Origin: Mycolicibacterium parafortuitum | GTDB lineage: Bacteria > Actinomycetota > Actinomycetes > Mycobacteriales > Mycobacteriaceae | Reading direction: 5' to 3' | DNA length: 64,000 nucleotides | Assembly (NCBI RefSeq): GCF_002086815.1 | Contig: NZ_MVID01000003.1 | Coordinates: 1-64,000, forward strand | In this document: positions 1-9,871 of the stretch, piece by piece | How the letters are laid out: each line of letters starts with the position of its first letter | Numbering within the stretch: position 1 is the first letter of the stretch | The notes under the pieces: generated by a model | Seen by the model: only the letters and a program-made list of their open reading frames with translations | What the model was told of the DNA's origin: nothing | Databases searched by the model: none | Translations under genes and position numbers: made by a program

Positions 1-43
1 GGCGGGGGCGTACCGGGCGTGACCGGTGGCTGCTGCGGCGCCG

Positions 44-1024
44 TCACGACAGCCAGCGGGCCACGTCGACGGCCCAGTAGCTCAGCACGATGTCGGCGCC
101 GGCGCGGCGGATCCCCTCCAGCGATTCGAGCACCACGGTCGGCAGGTCGATCCAGCCCTTCTCGCCGGCCGCGGCGATCATCGAGTACTCGCCGGAGACC
201 TGGTAGGCCGCGACGGGCACCAGGGAGATCTCGGCGGTCGCGCGGACCACGTCGAGGTAGGACATCGCGGGTTTGACCATCACGATGTCGGCGCCCTCGT
301 CGAGGTCGAGCTGGACCTCGCGCAGCGCCTCACGCCCGTTGCCCGGATCCTGCTGGTAGGTGCGCCGGTCGCCCTGCAGGCTGGAGCCGACGGCGTCACG
401 GAACGGGCCGTAGAAACCCGACGCGAACTTGGCCGCGTACGCCAGGATCGCGGTGTTGGAGTAGCCGGCGGTGTCCAGGCCGTCGCGGATCGCGGCAACC
501 TGACCGTCCATCATCCCGCTCGGCGACACCACATGGGCACCCGAAATGGCTTGCGCCACGGCGAGTTCGACATACCTGCGGTTGGTCAGGTCGTTGTCGA
601 CCCGGCCCTTGGGGTCGAGCACCCCGCAGTGACCGTGGTCGGTGAACTCGTCGAGGCAAGTGTCGGCCATCAGCACCGTGTCGTCGCCGAGGTCCTTGGA
701 CAGATCACGCAGCGCGCGGTTCAGGATGCCGTCCGGATCCACGCCGGCGCTCCCCGTCGCGTCCTTGTCCTCGTCCTTGGGCACCCCGAACAACATCAGC
801 CCGCCGACACCGGCAGCCACCGCCTCGGCGGCCGCGCTGCGCAGCGACTCGCGGGTGTGTTGCACCACGCCGGGCATGGAAGGGATGTCGCGTGGCTGGT
901 CCAGGCCGTCGGCGACGAACATCGGGAGCACCAGATGCCGTGGTTGCAGCGTGGTTTCGGACACCAGCCGGCGCATGGCCGGGCTGGTCCGCAGCCTTCT
1001 GGGACGGTGTCGGGGGAACCCCAC
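44..1024 (-). CDS. hemB: Delta-aminolevulinic acid dehydratase (porphobilinogen synthase)
   Basis: Condenses two 5-aminolevulinate molecules to porphobilinogen, the second common step of haem synthesis, in the cytoplasm. The 326-residue product has the family's usual length. The two active-site lysines are visible as K199 (AYAAKFASGFYGP) and the Schiff-base K251 (MVKPAMSYLDV). The metal loop CLDEFTDHGHCG (residues 123-134) keeps two cysteines but has Asp where zinc-type enzymes have the middle Cys, so it is not a classic three-Cys zinc site. The start is GTG, preceded by GAGGAG seven bases upstream. It is the last gene of hemA-hemC-hemD-hemB, 15 bases after hemD. The first 43 bases of the window hold nothing I can assign. 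Confidence 0.97.
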   Translation of the reverse strand: MGFPRHRPRRLRTSPAMRRLVSETTLQPRHLVLPMFVADGLDQPRDIPSMPGVVQHTRESLRSAAAEAVAAGVGGLMLFGVPKDEDKDATGSAGVDPDGILNRALRDLSKDLGDDTVLMADTCLDEFTDHGHCGVLDPKGRVDNDLTNRRYVELAVAQAISGAHVVSPSGMMDGQVAAIRDGLDTAGYSNTAILAYAAKFASGFYGPFRDAVGSSLQGDRRTYQQDPGNGREALREVQLDLDEGADIVMVKPAMSYLDVVRATAEISLVPVAAYQVSGEYSMIAAAGEKGWIDLPTVVLESLEGIRRAGADIVLSYWAVDVARWLS

Positions 1025-1039
1025 TGTTGGCTCCTCGGG

Positions 1040-2728
1040 TTAGCGGCGGCGGCTCTTCTTCCGCGGGGGCGGCAAGGCCCCCTCGGCGCGGAGCCGGGCG
1101 GCATGCTCGGCGAGCGCCTCGACGAGCGGGCCGACCGCGGCCACCTCGGGCTGGACGTCGACGCGCAGGCCGAATTCCGCTGCGGTCTCGGCGGTCTTCG
1201 GGCCGATACACGCGACGATGGTGCGCGCGTGCGGCTTACCCGCGATACCGACGAGGTTGCGCACCGTGGAGCTGGAGGTGAAGCAGACCGCGTCGAACCC
1301 TCCGGTCTTGATCATCTCGCGGGTGTGAGCCGGCGGCGGAGCTGCGCGCACGGTCCGGTACGCGGTGACATCCTCGATCTCCCAACCGAGTTCGCGCAGA
1401 CCCTCGGACAGCGTCTCGGTCGCGATGTCGGCGCGCGGCAACAGCACCCGGTTCACCGGATCGAAAATGTCGTCGTACGGCGGGAATTCGTCGAGCAGGC
1501 CGAGCGAGCTCTGTTCGCCGGTGGGCACCAGCTCCGGGTTGATACCGAAGGCGCGGACCTTGTCCGCGGTGGCCTGGCCGACGCACGCGATCTTCACCCC
1601 GGAGAACGCGCGGGCGTCGAGACCGAACTCGTTGAACTTCTCCCACACCGCGCGCACCGCGTTGGTCGAGGTGAACACCACCCACTGGAACCGGCCGTCC
1701 ACCAAACCCTTGACGGCCCTTTCCATTTGGGCCGGGCTGCGGGGCGGTTCGACGGCGATGGTCGGCACCTCGATCGGCAGCGCGCCGTGGCCGACGAGCC
1801 GGTCGCTCATCTCGCCCGCCTGGTCCTTGGTGCGCGGCACCAGCACGGTCCAGCCGTACAGCGCGCGGCTCTCCCACCAGTTCAGCTTGGCGCGGTGGGC
1901 GACGGTGCGGCCGATGGTGACCACCAGCGTGCCGGTCAGCGGACCGGCCGGTTCGGTACCGGCGAGCACGGCCTTGTCGAGCAGCCCACCCAGGGTGGTC
2001 TCGACCGAACGCTGCTGGCACGTCGTGCCATTGGCGGTGACCACGGCCGGGGTGGACTCGGACAGCCCGTATTCGATCAGGGTGCGGGCGGACTCCGGCA
2101 GGTGCGACGGCGTCGCGTGCAGGATCAGCGGTCCGGGGGCGGCGGCCAGCGCCGCCCAGTCGACGTCACCGCGGACGTCGGCGACGGTGTGCGACGACCC
2201 CAGCGGCAGCCCGGCGTAGGTCGGCACCGCCGAGGTGCCGGGCAGGCCGGGCACGATCTCGAAGTTCAGCTGGGTCTTGGCCAGCGCGTTGATCTCGGTG
2301 ATCACCGAATCGACCGACAGCGGGTCACCGGCGATGAGCCGGACCACGTCAACCCCGGTGCGCGCCTCGTGGGCCAGCGTCTTGGCCACCTCGGCCGGAT
2401 CGCCGAGAGCGGGCCGCACGTCGGGACCGCCGGGGATCACCGCGTCCTTGGCCGCCTCGGCGGCCTTGGCGTCCTCGGCCGCGGCATCGGTCTGGTCGGC
2501 GTCCTTCTTGGCCGCCTTGTCGGCGGCCGCGGGCAGCGGTCCCGCCGGCGGCGGCAACTCGCAGCCCACCAGGGTCAGTACCGCTTCGGGCACGTCGGGG
2601 TCGGTGAACACCAAGGCGGCGTTGGCCAGCACCGCGCGGGCCCGCGCCGTCAGAAGGCCGGGATCTCCGGGCCCGGAGCCGACGAATGTGATGCGTCCGG
2701 GCTTGCCCTTGCGTCCTCGCAAGCTCAT
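1040..2728 (-). CDS. hemD: Uroporphyrinogen-III synthase fused to a uroporphyrin-III C-methyltransferase-like domain
   Basis: A 562-residue two-domain protein. The N-terminal part (about 10-255) has the tetrapyrrole-methylase signature [15 protein letters not shown]. It carries an Ala/Lys/Asp-rich low-complexity insert at about 68-95. The C-terminal half (about 265-545) is a HEM4 uroporphyrinogen-III synthase domain, which closes the hydroxymethylbilane made by HemC. The fusion is normal in actinobacteria. Whether the methylase half is active toward sirohaem cannot be judged here. The ATG overlaps the hemC stop (ATGA), which implies translational coupling. The Arg/Lys-rich tail is typical of the mycobacterial protein. 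Confidence 0.93.
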   Translation of the reverse strand: MSLRGRKGKPGRITFVGSGPGDPGLLTARARAVLANAALVFTDPDVPEAVLTLVGCELPPPAGPLPAAADKAAKKDADQTDAAAEDAKAAEAAKDAVIPGGPDVRPALGDPAEVAKTLAHEARTGVDVVRLIAGDPLSVDSVITEINALAKTQLNFEIVPGLPGTSAVPTYAGLPLGSSHTVADVRGDVDWAALAAAPGPLILHATPSHLPESARTLIEYGLSESTPAVVTANGTTCQQRSVETTLGGLLDKAVLAGTEPAGPLTGTLVVTIGRTVAHRAKLNWWESRALYGWTVLVPRTKDQAGEMSDRLVGHGALPIEVPTIAVEPPRSPAQMERAVKGLVDGRFQWVVFTSTNAVRAVWEKFNEFGLDARAFSGVKIACVGQATADKVRAFGINPELVPTGEQSSLGLLDEFPPYDDIFDPVNRVLLPRADIATETLSEGLRELGWEIEDVTAYRTVRAAPPPAHTREMIKTGGFDAVCFTSSSTVRNLVGIAGKPHARTIVACIGPKTAETAAEFGLRVDVQPEVAAVGPLVEALAEHAARLRAEGALPPPRKKSRRR

Positions 2729-3663
2729 GTGTCTCTCCCGCTTTCGTCCAACAGATCGCGTGCCCCCAGCTCGAACAGCTCCGCGGCCACGGAGAGCCCC
2801 AGCTCCCGTGCCCGATCGGGTGTCCCGATGCCGGACGCGCGGATCACGTCGGATCCGTCCAGCGTCGCCACGCAGCCGCGCAGCGACAGCTCTTCGAAGA
2901 CGCGGCCGTCTTCATCGATCGACTCGACCACTTCCGCGATCGCGCCCACCGGTGCAGAGCAACCCGCCTCCAGTTCGGCCAGCAAGGTTCGCTCCGCGGT
3001 GACCGCCGCACGCGTGTCGGCGTCGTCGAGCTCCGCCAACAGTTGCGCGAGCGCCGTATCACCGGCACGGCACTCGACTGCCAAAGCTCCCTGCGCAGGC
3101 GCCGGCAACATCTGTACCGGCTCCAGCGTCTCGGTCACCGCGTCGAGGCGACCGATGCGGGCAAGACCCGCCTTGGCCACCACGATGGCGTCGAGCTCAC
3201 CGCTGCTTACCCTGTTCAACCTGGTATCTAGGTTGCCTCGTAGGGGGCGGATTTCCAAACCGAGACCCAGTGCTCTAAGCTGTGCGACCCTTCGCGGGGA
3301 CGACGTGCCGATCACCGAGCCCGTCGGCAACTCCCCGAGCACCAGCCCGTCACGGGCGACCAACGCGTCCCTGGCGTCCGCGCGCACCGGTGTCGCGGCG
3401 ATCGTGAACCGCGGGTCGGTGGCCGTCGGCAAATCTTTGTAGGAGTGCACGGCGGCGTCGACGACGTTGTCGGCGATGGCTTCGCGCAGCGCTGCGGTGA
3501 AGACCCCGACGCCGATGTCGGCGATGGGCTCGTCGGCGCGACGGTCCCCCTCGGTGGAGACGATGACGAGCTCGGCGTCATGTCCGGCGGCGATGAGAGC
3601 GTCGCGGACGGTGCCGGCCTGGGTGGTGGCAAGCAGGCTTCCCCTGGTGCCGATTCGGATCAC
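2725..3663 (-). CDS. hemC: Porphobilinogen deaminase (hydroxymethylbilane synthase)
   Basis: Polymerises four porphobilinogens into hydroxymethylbilane. The 312 residues include the N-terminal [11 protein letters not shown] motif, the catalytic region VHSYKDLPT (D77), the arginine-rich cofactor pocket [10 protein letters not shown] and RGNLDTRL, and the dipyrromethane-attachment cysteine C235 ([11 protein letters not shown]). The start is GTG. It lies 24 bases downstream of hemA and overlaps hemD by four bases. No anomaly is seen. Confidence 0.96.
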   Translation of the reverse strand: MIRIGTRGSLLATTQAGTVRDALIAAGHDAELVIVSTEGDRRADEPIADIGVGVFTAALREAIADNVVDAAVHSYKDLPTATDPRFTIAATPVRADARDALVARDGLVLGELPTGSVIGTSSPRRVAQLRALGLGLEIRPLRGNLDTRLNRVSSGELDAIVVAKAGLARIGRLDAVTETLEPVQMLPAPAQGALAVECRAGDTALAQLLAELDDADTRAAVTAERTLLAELEAGCSAPVGAIAEVVESIDEDGRVFEELSLRGCVATLDGSDVIRASGIGTPDRARELGLSVAAELFELGARDLLDESGRDT

Positions 3664-3687
3664 GTGGCGGCTTTCGGCTGTGTGGGT

Positions 3688-5055
3688 TTACTCGGTTGGG
3701 TCGAGATTCAGTGCAGAAGAAGGTATTTCAGTTTCCGCGACGGCCCCGAGTTCACTACCGGCGACGGCGTCGACGGCGTGCTGGTCGAGTTCGAACAGTT
3801 CACGTAGCGCTTCGGCGTAGCTGTCCCCGCCCGGCGCGCTGGCCAGTTGTTTGACGCGCACCGTGGGCGCGTGCAGGAGTTTGTCGACGACACGGCGCAC
3901 GGTGTTGGCGACCTCGTCGCGGTGCGCGGAGTCCAGACCCGGCAACCGGTTGTCCAGCCGCAGCAACTCCGCCTCCACCACGTCGGCGGCGCGCTGCCGC
4001 AGCGCGGTGACGGTCGGGGCCACCTCGGCGACGCGCTGACCGGCGAGGTAGCCGGCCACCTCGGCGGCGACGATCGCGCGGGCGGCGTCGGCGTCCGACG
4101 TCGCGGTCTTGGCCGACGGCTCCCGCAGGATCCGGTCCATGTCGATGACGAACACCCCGGGCAGACCGGCGACCGCGGGGTCGACGTCGCGGGGCATGCC
4201 GAGGTCGCAGATCACCAGGTCCTTGGGCTCGCGGACGTGTGCGAGCCCGCGGTGCACGTCGGCCAGCGACACCACCGGGCGCACCGCGCCGGTACAGCTG
4301 ATCACGATGTCGGCGTCGGTCAACAGCGGCGGCAGGTGGTCGAACGGGTACGCCTCGGCGGCGATCCCGTCGGCACGGATGTTCTCGGCCAGACGCTTGG
4401 CCCGTGGCAGGCTGCGGTTGACCACATGGATGCGGTCGATGCCGGCACGCAACAGTTGCTTGGCGGCCAGCGAGCCCATCGACCCGGCGCCGACGACCAC
4501 CGCATGGCGGCCCGCCAGCGAGCCGACCTTGCGCTCGGCGATGTCGAGCGACACCGACACCACCGAAGCACCGGCGCGGTCGATCCCGGTCTCGGAGTGC
4601 ACGCGCTTGCCGACCGCGAGCGCCCGCTGGGACAGCTCGTGGAGGGTGCGACCGACGGACTGGTTGGCCTCGGCGGCGGCGTAGGCGCGCCGGACCTGGC
4701 CCAGCACCTGCTGCTCGCCGACGACCGCGGAGTCCAGCCCGCTGGACACGGCGAAGAGATGTTCGACGGCAGCCTCGGCGTAGCGCACGTAGGCGTATTT
4801 GGTGAGGTCCTGCAGCGACATCCCGGAGTGGTCGGACAGCACCTGTCCGATGACCGAAAGACCGCCGTGAAATGCCTCGACGACCGCGTAGATCTCTACC
4901 CGGTTGCATGTCGAGAGCACCATTGCCTCGGTGACCAGCGACGACCGCAGCACCTCGGCGACGATCTTGGCCTGGTCCGATTCGTCGGTGCTCAGCTGTT
5001 CCAGAACCGACACCGGCGCGCTGCGGTGCGAAACCCCGAAAAGCAAGACGCTCAT
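3688..5055 (-). CDS. hemA: Glutamyl-tRNA reductase
   Basis: First committed enzyme of the C5 haem pathway. It reduces glutamyl-tRNA(Glu) to glutamate-1-semialdehyde with NADPH. The 455 residues contain the N-terminal catalytic domain with [15 protein letters not shown] and nucleophile C50 in [10 protein letters not shown] Rossmann NADPH domain has [16 protein letters not shown] near 187-202, followed by a helical dimerisation tail. The ATG is preceded by GAGGAAG, seven bases upstream, and the gene heads the operon hemA-C-D-B. The 87 bases upstream contain TTGTCC and TACCTT, which could be promoter elements but are unproven. I saw no Rex gene or clear Rex box next to it. Confidence 0.96.
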   Translation of the reverse strand: MSVLLFGVSHRSAPVSVLEQLSTDESDQAKIVAEVLRSSLVTEAMVLSTCNRVEIYAVVEAFHGGLSVIGQVLSDHSGMSLQDLTKYAYVRYAEAAVEHLFAVSSGLDSAVVGEQQVLGQVRRAYAAAEANQSVGRTLHELSQRALAVGKRVHSETGIDRAGASVVSVSLDIAERKVGSLAGRHAVVVGAGSMGSLAAKQLLRAGIDRIHVVNRSLPRAKRLAENIRADGIAAEAYPFDHLPPLLTDADIVISCTGAVRPVVSLADVHRGLAHVREPKDLVICDLGMPRDVDPAVAGLPGVFVIDMDRILREPSAKTATSDADAARAIVAAEVAGYLAGQRVAEVAPTVTALRQRAADVVEAELLRLDNRLPGLDSAHRDEVANTVRRVVDKLLHAPTVRVKQLASAPGGDSYAEALRELFELDQHAVDAVAGSELGAVAETEIPSSALNLDPTE

Positions 5056-5142
5056 GGCTTCCTCACCACGATTGGCACCCGTCCAAGGTAGACGTTAACC
5101 AGTTGTGCTACCAAATTTGCTCGGACAATCGTGCCCAGGGTC

Positions 5143-5397
5143 TCAACTGGTCAGATCGCTCCGCAGCCGGGGTTCGTCGACCTCCCAGTAGCTGTGCTCC
5201 ACGCCGTCGAGCAGCACCACGGGCAGCCGGTCGCCGTACTCGGCGCGCAGCCCGGTGTCCCCGCCCGCTGCGGCGGCGTCGACGTCGGTGACCGTCAGCG
5301 TGAACCCGAGCTCGCCGGCCAGCGACCTCAGCTGCTCGGCCGCGGCCGCGCACATCGGACAACCCTCACGCGTCAGCAGCTGCACTCCTCGATCCAC
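5143..5397 (-). CDS. Small glutaredoxin-like / thioredoxin-fold protein
   Basis: An 84-residue protein of the DUF836 glutaredoxin-like type (Rv0508 equivalent). The redox motif C13-P-M-C16 follows a first strand VQLLTREG. Later it has a DGVEHSYWEVDEP segment typical of the family. The likely role is cytoplasmic thiol-disulphide chemistry; no substrate can be assigned. The GTG start lies 39 bases from the divergent GTG of the HAD phosphatase gene. It lies upstream of hemA on the same strand, 87 bases away, and could share its transcript. Confidence 0.82.
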   Translation of the reverse strand: MDRGVQLLTREGCPMCAAAAEQLRSLAGELGFTLTVTDVDAAAAGGDTGLRAEYGDRLPVVLLDGVEHSYWEVDEPRLRSDLTS

Positions 5398-5436
5398 CCC
5401 GCCAGTATCCCGGCGCGGTGACCTAGTGTTGTCATC

Positions 5437-6321
5437 GTGTCCGATATCGGGGGCCGGGCCCAGAAACTCGCAGGTGAAGCTAGCGCGGAGGCTGCTGCGC
5501 AGGGCCTCGACGAATCACCGGCCGACCTCACCGGCCCTCCGCCGCCTCCGCCGGATCTGACCGCGGCGGCGTTCTTCGACGTCGACAACACCCTCGTGCA
5601 CGGTTCCTCGCTGGTGCACTTTGCCCGCGGGCTGGCCGCCCGCGACTACTTCACCTACCGGGACCTGGCGATGTTCGTGTTCGCGCAGGCGAAATTCCAG
5701 CTGACCGGGCGGGAGAACAGCGACGACGTCGCCGAGGGCAGGCGTAAGGCGCTGTCGTTCATCGAGGGCCGGTCGACGGCCGAGCTGGTCGCGCTCGGCG
5801 AGGAGATCTACGACGAGATCATCGCCACCAAGATCTGGCCGGGCACCAGGGCGCTGGCCCAGATGCATCTCGACGCCGGTCAGCAGGTGTGGTTGGTCAC
5901 CGCGACGCCGTACGAGCTGGCCGATACGATCGCGCGCCGGCTGGGCTTGACCGGCGCCCTCGGCACGGTCGCGGAGTCGATCGACGGCGTGTTCACCGGC
6001 CGGCTGGTCGGCGACATCCTGCACGGCACCGGCAAGGCGCACGCGGTGCGCTCGCTGGCCATCCGGGAGGGGCTGAACCTGCGCCGTTGCACGGCCTACT
6101 CCGACAGCTTCAACGACGTGCCGATGCTGTCGCTGGTGGGCACCGCGGTCGCGATCAACCCGGACGCCGACCTGCGCGACCTGGCCCGCGAGCGCGGCTG
6201 GGAGAGCCGTGACTTCCGCACCGCGCGCAAGGCCGCCCGCATCGGGGTGCCGTCGGCGCTGGCACTGGGCGCGGCGGGCGGGGCGCTGGCCGCGGTCGTC
6301 TCGCACCGCGACAAGAAGTAG
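5437..6321 (+). CDS. serB1: HAD-superfamily subfamily IB phosphatase (SerB1-like)
   Basis: A 294-residue HAD-IB hydrolase matching mycobacterial SerB1. Motif I is [13 protein letters not shown] with D48 as expected nucleophile and D50 as general acid. Motif II (VTATPYEL) and motif III/IV ([16 protein letters not shown]) follow. About 40 Ala/Pro-rich residues precede the domain and include a run of six prolines. The C-terminus ends in a hydrophobic Gly/Ala stretch (about 270-288) and HRDKK, so weak membrane association is possible. SerB1 is named for phosphoserine phosphatase, but the substrate is not proven by sequence. The start is GTG at 5437. Confidence 0.85.
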   Translation: MSDIGGRAQKLAGEASAEAAAQGLDESPADLTGPPPPPPDLTAAAFFDVDNTLVHGSSLVHFARGLAARDYFTYRDLAMFVFAQAKFQLTGRENSDDVAEGRRKALSFIEGRSTAELVALGEEIYDEIIATKIWPGTRALAQMHLDAGQQVWLVTATPYELADTIARRLGLTGALGTVAESIDGVFTGRLVGDILHGTGKAHAVRSLAIREGLNLRRCTAYSDSFNDVPMLSLVGTAVAINPDADLRDLARERGWESRDFRTARKAARIGVPSALALGAAGGALAAVVSHRDKK

Positions 6322-6416
6322 GCACGCCCGCACCGTTGGTAGGCTCGGGCCCCGCCGCCTCATCGAGCGGCGGGCCGACCCGTTCTATCGGGGGAACAGA
6401 CCACGGGAAGACGCGC

Positions 6417-6959
6417 ATGGGCATCGCAGACGAGATCATCGGGACGCACTACCGGTACCCGGACTACTTCCAGGTCGACCGGGAGAAGATCCGTGAGTTC
6501 GCCCGCGCCGTCAAGGACGACCACCCGGCGCACTACGACGAGGACGCGGCCAAGGAGTGCGGCCATGACGCGGTGATCGCGTCGCTGACGTTCCTGGCGG
6601 TCGCGGGCCGGCGGGTGCAGGAGGAGATCTTCAATCAGTTCGACCTCCCGATCAACATGGAGCGGGTGCTGCACCGCGACCAGAAGCTGGTGTTCCACCG
6701 GCCGATCGTGGCCGGCGACAAGCTGTGGTTCGACTCGTACCTGGATTCGGTCACCGAATCGCACGGCGCGGTGCTCACCGAGATCCGCGGCGAGGTGACC
6801 GACGACAACGGCGAGCCGGTGATCACCAGCATCGTGACGGTGATGGGCGAGGCGCAGTACGAGAACGAGGCCGACGAGCTCACCGCGCAGATCGCCGCCA
6901 AGCGCGATGCGTCAGCGCTGTCGAAGTTCGTTGCCGGGCAAAAAGCCGAGACCGGCTAG
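6417..6959 (+). CDS. HadA-like (3R)-hydroxyacyl-thioester dehydratase subunit, hot-dog fold
   Basis: A 180-residue protein of the UPF0336/MaoC-N family (Rv0504c equivalent). It resembles HadA of the mycolate-elongating FAS-II dehydratase, where the non-catalytic subunit pairs with a HadB-type partner. The fold is seen in [19 protein letters not shown], the central helix region and the strand [17 protein letters not shown]. No HadB partner is in the window. The ATG at 6417 was chosen because the protein then begins MGIADEIIG, as in homologues; an in-frame extension upstream is low-quality sequence. In M. tuberculosis cmaA2 follows; here the next gene is the convergent acyltransferase. Confidence 0.82.
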   Translation: MGIADEIIGTHYRYPDYFQVDREKIREFARAVKDDHPAHYDEDAAKECGHDAVIASLTFLAVAGRRVQEEIFNQFDLPINMERVLHRDQKLVFHRPIVAGDKLWFDSYLDSVTESHGAVLTEIRGEVTDDNGEPVITSIVTVMGEAQYENEADELTAQIAAKRDASALSKFVAGQKAETG

Positions 6960-6989
6960 CCAGTTACGCCGGGCGACGGTCGGCCCGGG

Positions 6990-8060
6990 TCAGCCGAAGA
7001 AGGTGTTCCGCCGGTTGGCCAGCAGCTGGTAGAGGGTCTGCTGGATGGTCTCGCGGACCTGGTCGGTCAGTTCGAAGGTGACCATCGGGTCCTCGGCGGC
7101 CGACTCGTCGTAATCGCCGGTGTCGATCGGCTCGCCGAACTGGATGTACCACTTCGACGGCAGCGGCACCACGCCGAGCGGGCCGGCCAGCGGGAACAGC
7201 GGCGTCACCGGGAAGTACGGCAGCCCGAGCAGCCGGGCCAGCAGCTTCACGTCGGCCACCATCGGATAGATCTCCTCGGATCCGACGATGGAGCACGGCA
7301 CGATCGGCGCCTTGGTCCGCAGCGCCGCGGACACGAACCCGCCGCGGCCGAACCGCTGCAGCTTGTAGCGGTCCTTGAACCCCTTGCCCAGCCCCTTGTA
7401 GCCCTCGGGGAACACGGCGGTCAGCTCACCGGCGGCGAGCAGCCGGTGCGCGTCGTCGGTGCAGGCCATGGTGTGCCCGGCCTTACGGGCGGCCTGCCCG
7501 ACCACCGGCATGTCGAACACGATGTCGGCGGCCAGCATCCGCAGATCGCGGTGCGCCGGGTGCTTGTCGCGAACGGCGACCTGGGTCATCAACCCGTCGA
7601 ACGGCAGCACGCCCGCATGGTTGGCCACCACCAGCGCCGCACCGGTGTCCGGAAGGTTCTCGATGCCACTGACCTCGACCCGGAACCAGGAGTTGAAAAG
7701 CACTCGTAGCAAAGGCAGAAAGATTGCGTCGTTGAGGTGCGGATCGAACCCGAACTCGTCGACGGCGTAGTCGCCCGTCATCCGCTTGCGCACGAACTCG
7801 GCGATACCCGCGATGCGCTGGGCGAGTTCGTTGGGTTCCTGCTCGTCGAATCCGGCGCCCGCACCGGGCCCGCGATGCTGGTCGATCTCGCGGACGACGG
7901 CCGCGATCTGTTCGGCGGAGGCGCGCGTTCCCTGGTCGGTCAGCAGCGACGGATGACGCGACGCGCTATCGGCCCGCTGTGCCGCGGAGCGCCGACTGGC
8001 CGCGCTGCGTCCCGAATTCCCATGCAGCGGAATGACTTTCGCTCTCGGCTCGCCCGGCAC
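6990..8060 (-). CDS. Lysophospholipid / glycerol-phosphate acyltransferase family protein
   Basis: A 356-residue PlsC-type acyltransferase (Rv0502 equivalent). The acyl-transfer motif is VANHAGVLPFDGLM (N, H and D conserved, with a spacing longer than the textbook HX4D). The second block is VFPEGYKGLGKGF and the third is VPCSIVGSEEIYPM. A polar, Ser/Arg-rich N-terminus of about 90 residues precedes the domain. Likely role: acylation of a lysolipid at the inner membrane. It is 50 bases downstream of the galE2-like gene on the same strand, and the pair is conserved in mycobacteria. The start is GTG. Confidence 0.83.
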   Translation of the reverse strand: MPGEPRAKVIPLHGNSGRSAASRRSAAQRADSASRHPSLLTDQGTRASAEQIAAVVREIDQHRGPGAGAGFDEQEPNELAQRIAGIAEFVRKRMTGDYAVDEFGFDPHLNDAIFLPLLRVLFNSWFRVEVSGIENLPDTGAALVVANHAGVLPFDGLMTQVAVRDKHPAHRDLRMLAADIVFDMPVVGQAARKAGHTMACTDDAHRLLAAGELTAVFPEGYKGLGKGFKDRYKLQRFGRGGFVSAALRTKAPIVPCSIVGSEEIYPMVADVKLLARLLGLPYFPVTPLFPLAGPLGVVPLPSKWYIQFGEPIDTGDYDESAAEDPMVTFELTDQVRETIQQTLYQLLANRRNTFFG

Positions 8061-8110
8061 CGGCTATCCTTCTCCCCTGCTGTCCCCCACGATCGCACCC
8101 GGCGCAGAGT

Positions 8111-9211
8111 CTACCGTCCCCAGCGCTGCGCCGCCGACACCGCGCGATTCTCCAGCGCATTCATCCAGCGCGGGTCGATGATCGGGGTCAGACCCCGGCC
8201 GCGCACGTAGTCGTCGAAAGCCTCGGCCGTCGTCCACTTCGGGGTGTAGCCGAGTTCGTTGACCATCCGGTTGGTGTCCATCACGCGGCCGTAGCTGAGG
8301 TAGTCGAGCTGCTCGCGATCCAGTTCGGTATTGCGGGTGGCTCGCCACAGCGAATCCACGGCGACCAACGCCGACCGCGGCACCGGCAGCGCCAGCCGCC
8401 CCGACCGCCGGATCGCCTGGCTCATCATGATCACCCCAGCGGCGCCGATGTTGAACGTGCCGGGCTTCCCCGCCATGGTGGCGCGCTCCAGCGCACCGAG
8501 CGCATCCTGCTCGTGCAGCAACTGCAGCCGGGCGTCGTGGCCGACGACCGTCGGGACGACGGGGCCCGCCAGATACCGCGACAGCGCGGTGTCCATGGCC
8601 GGGCCGATCATGTTGGCCAGCCGCAGGATCGTCACCGCGATATCGGGCCTGCGCCGGCCCAGGCCGCGCGCGTAACCCTCGATGTCGATGCTGTCGCGGG
8701 CGAACCCCTCACCGGGCGGGCGCCTGCGGCTGCTGCTCTCGAAGAACGCGACCGGGTCACGCGAGCTGGACCCGTACACCTCGGAGGTCGACTTGAGGAT
8801 GACCCGGCGCACCGACGGCGCCTTCTGGCACGCCGCGAACAGCTGGATCGCGCCCATCACGTTGAGCTCTTTGAGCGTCGCGCGGCCACCGGCCCGCGGC
8901 GCGTAGGACGCGGCCGCGGCGTGCACCACGGTGTCGACGTCGCCGTTGCGGATCACCTTCGCGATGAACGGATTGCGGATGTCGGCGCGGACGAACTCCG
9001 CGCGGCCCATCCGGCGCAACAGATCCTTGCTGGGCGCGACCGCGTCGACCGCGATCACGTGGTTGATCAACGGGTTCTGCGCGAGGCGCGCCGTGAGATA
9101 CCCGCCGAGGAACCGACAGGCTCCCGTGACCAGCACGACCTTCGGGTAGTTCAGGGCCTCGCGGGTATCCGACCCGTCGGCGCTTGTTCCGGACCGACCC
9201 TCAGAATCCAT
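8111..9211 (-). CDS. galE2: SDR-family NAD-dependent epimerase/dehydratase-like protein (GalE2 type)
   Basis: A 366-residue extended-SDR protein matching mycobacterial GalE2 (Rv0501). The nucleotide-binding turn reads VTGACRFLGGYL, so the middle glycine of the GxxGxxG motif is Arg. The later SEVYGSSS segment has no clear YxxxK catalytic pair. Both departures suggest it may not be a standard UDP-glucose 4-epimerase despite the name. The C-terminal ELGYTPKWTTAEAFDDYVRG segment is intact. It probably forms a transcription unit with bS22 and the HTH gene upstream and the acyltransferase downstream. Confidence 0.78.
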   Translation of the reverse strand: MDSEGRSGTSADGSDTREALNYPKVVLVTGACRFLGGYLTARLAQNPLINHVIAVDAVAPSKDLLRRMGRAEFVRADIRNPFIAKVIRNGDVDTVVHAAAASYAPRAGGRATLKELNVMGAIQLFAACQKAPSVRRVILKSTSEVYGSSSRDPVAFFESSSRRRPPGEGFARDSIDIEGYARGLGRRRPDIAVTILRLANMIGPAMDTALSRYLAGPVVPTVVGHDARLQLLHEQDALGALERATMAGKPGTFNIGAAGVIMMSQAIRRSGRLALPVPRSALVAVDSLWRATRNTELDREQLDYLSYGRVMDTNRMVNELGYTPKWTTAEAFDDYVRGRGLTPIIDPRWMNALENRAVSAAQRWGR

Positions 9212-9240
9212 CCAGCCAGCCTAACGACGGGGCGTCAGAC

Positions 9241-9342
9241 CTACTTGCCGAGTTTTCTGCGCTGCACCCGGGTGCGACGAAGCAGCTTGCGGTGCTTCTT
9301 CTTCGACATGCGCTTACGCCGCTTCTTGATGACAGAACCCAT
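9241..9342 (-). CDS. Small basic ribosomal protein bS22 (33 residues)
   Basis: A 33-codon gene beginning [18 protein letters not shown] and ending in a Lys/Arg-rich tail before TAG. More than half its residues are Lys or Arg. The sequence matches the short actinobacterial protein (Rv0500B equivalent, AURKAIP1/COX24-like) seen in mycobacterial 30S structures and named bS22, located near the decoding centre. It is easily missed because of its size. It sits 29 bases upstream of the galE2-like gene on the same strand. Confidence 0.9.
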
Positions 9343-9460
9343 GAACTCCGCTACCTAGATTGTGTGGAGACCCGTGTACGGATCTCGTCAGCCTCGACCG
9401 GTCACCTTACCTGGCAACCGTCCCGGCGCCGAAATCCGCCTGCGTGCAGACTGGCCGCGG

Positions 9461-9748
9461 CTACCCGGCGTCGAAGTACGAACTTTCCAGCATGTCGTGG
9501 ACCGCTTTGGCGTGCACCCGGAACGAGCGGCCCACCCGCACCGCGGGCAGCTCGCCGTTGTGCACCAGGCGGTACACCGTCATCTTGCTGACCCGCATGA
9601 GGCTCGCGACCTCGGCGACGGTCAGAAATTGGGCACGCGGCGCTTGCGCGTCCCCGGCGCTACCCTGCCCGGCGTCACGCGCCGTCTTCCCGCTCGCCGA
9701 ATCCCGCGAAGATGGCCCGTTCATAGACGTCATCGCAACCCAATCCAT
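9461..9748 (-). CDS. Excisionase-family helix-turn-helix DNA-binding protein
   Basis: Up to 95 residues. The C-terminal half is a MerR-like/excisionase winged helix: FLTVAEVASLMRVSKMTVYR, then HNGELPAVRVGRSFRV. The N-terminal 35 residues are low complexity. Three nearby ATGs (9748, 9733, 9724) give different starts and none has a convincing Shine-Dalgarno, so the true protein may be 80-95 residues. It is the Rv0500A equivalent, conserved upstream of bS22. In spite of the family name there is no prophage here. The 118 bases between it and bS22 and the 123 bases toward proC hold no further gene that I see. Confidence 0.8.
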   Translation of the reverse strand: MDWVAMTSMNGPSSRDSASGKTARDAGQGSAGDAQAPRAQFLTVAEVASLMRVSKMTVYRLVHNGELPAVRVGRSFRVHAKAVHDMLESSYFDAG

Positions 9749-9871
9749 CAGGCGCGGGCAGTTCCAGCGGCTTCCCCACCGCTGGACCCACCCGTGCTTA
9801 CCACTGGGAGAATAGCGTGGCGGGTGGGGTTACTGCGACGGGTGTGGGGTAATCGGTTCCAAATTGCTGAA

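Noticed and set aside
26..3442. Plus-strand open frame of over 1,100 codons opposite hemB-hemD-hemC
   Set aside because: It mirrors GC-rich third positions of real genes with intact haem-enzyme motifs; its residues are dominated by Arg, His, Gly and Val with no domain.
5056..5142. Rex or other redox operator upstream of hemA
   Set aside because: No TTGTGN8CACAA-like palindrome; the region shows only possible promoter hexamers.
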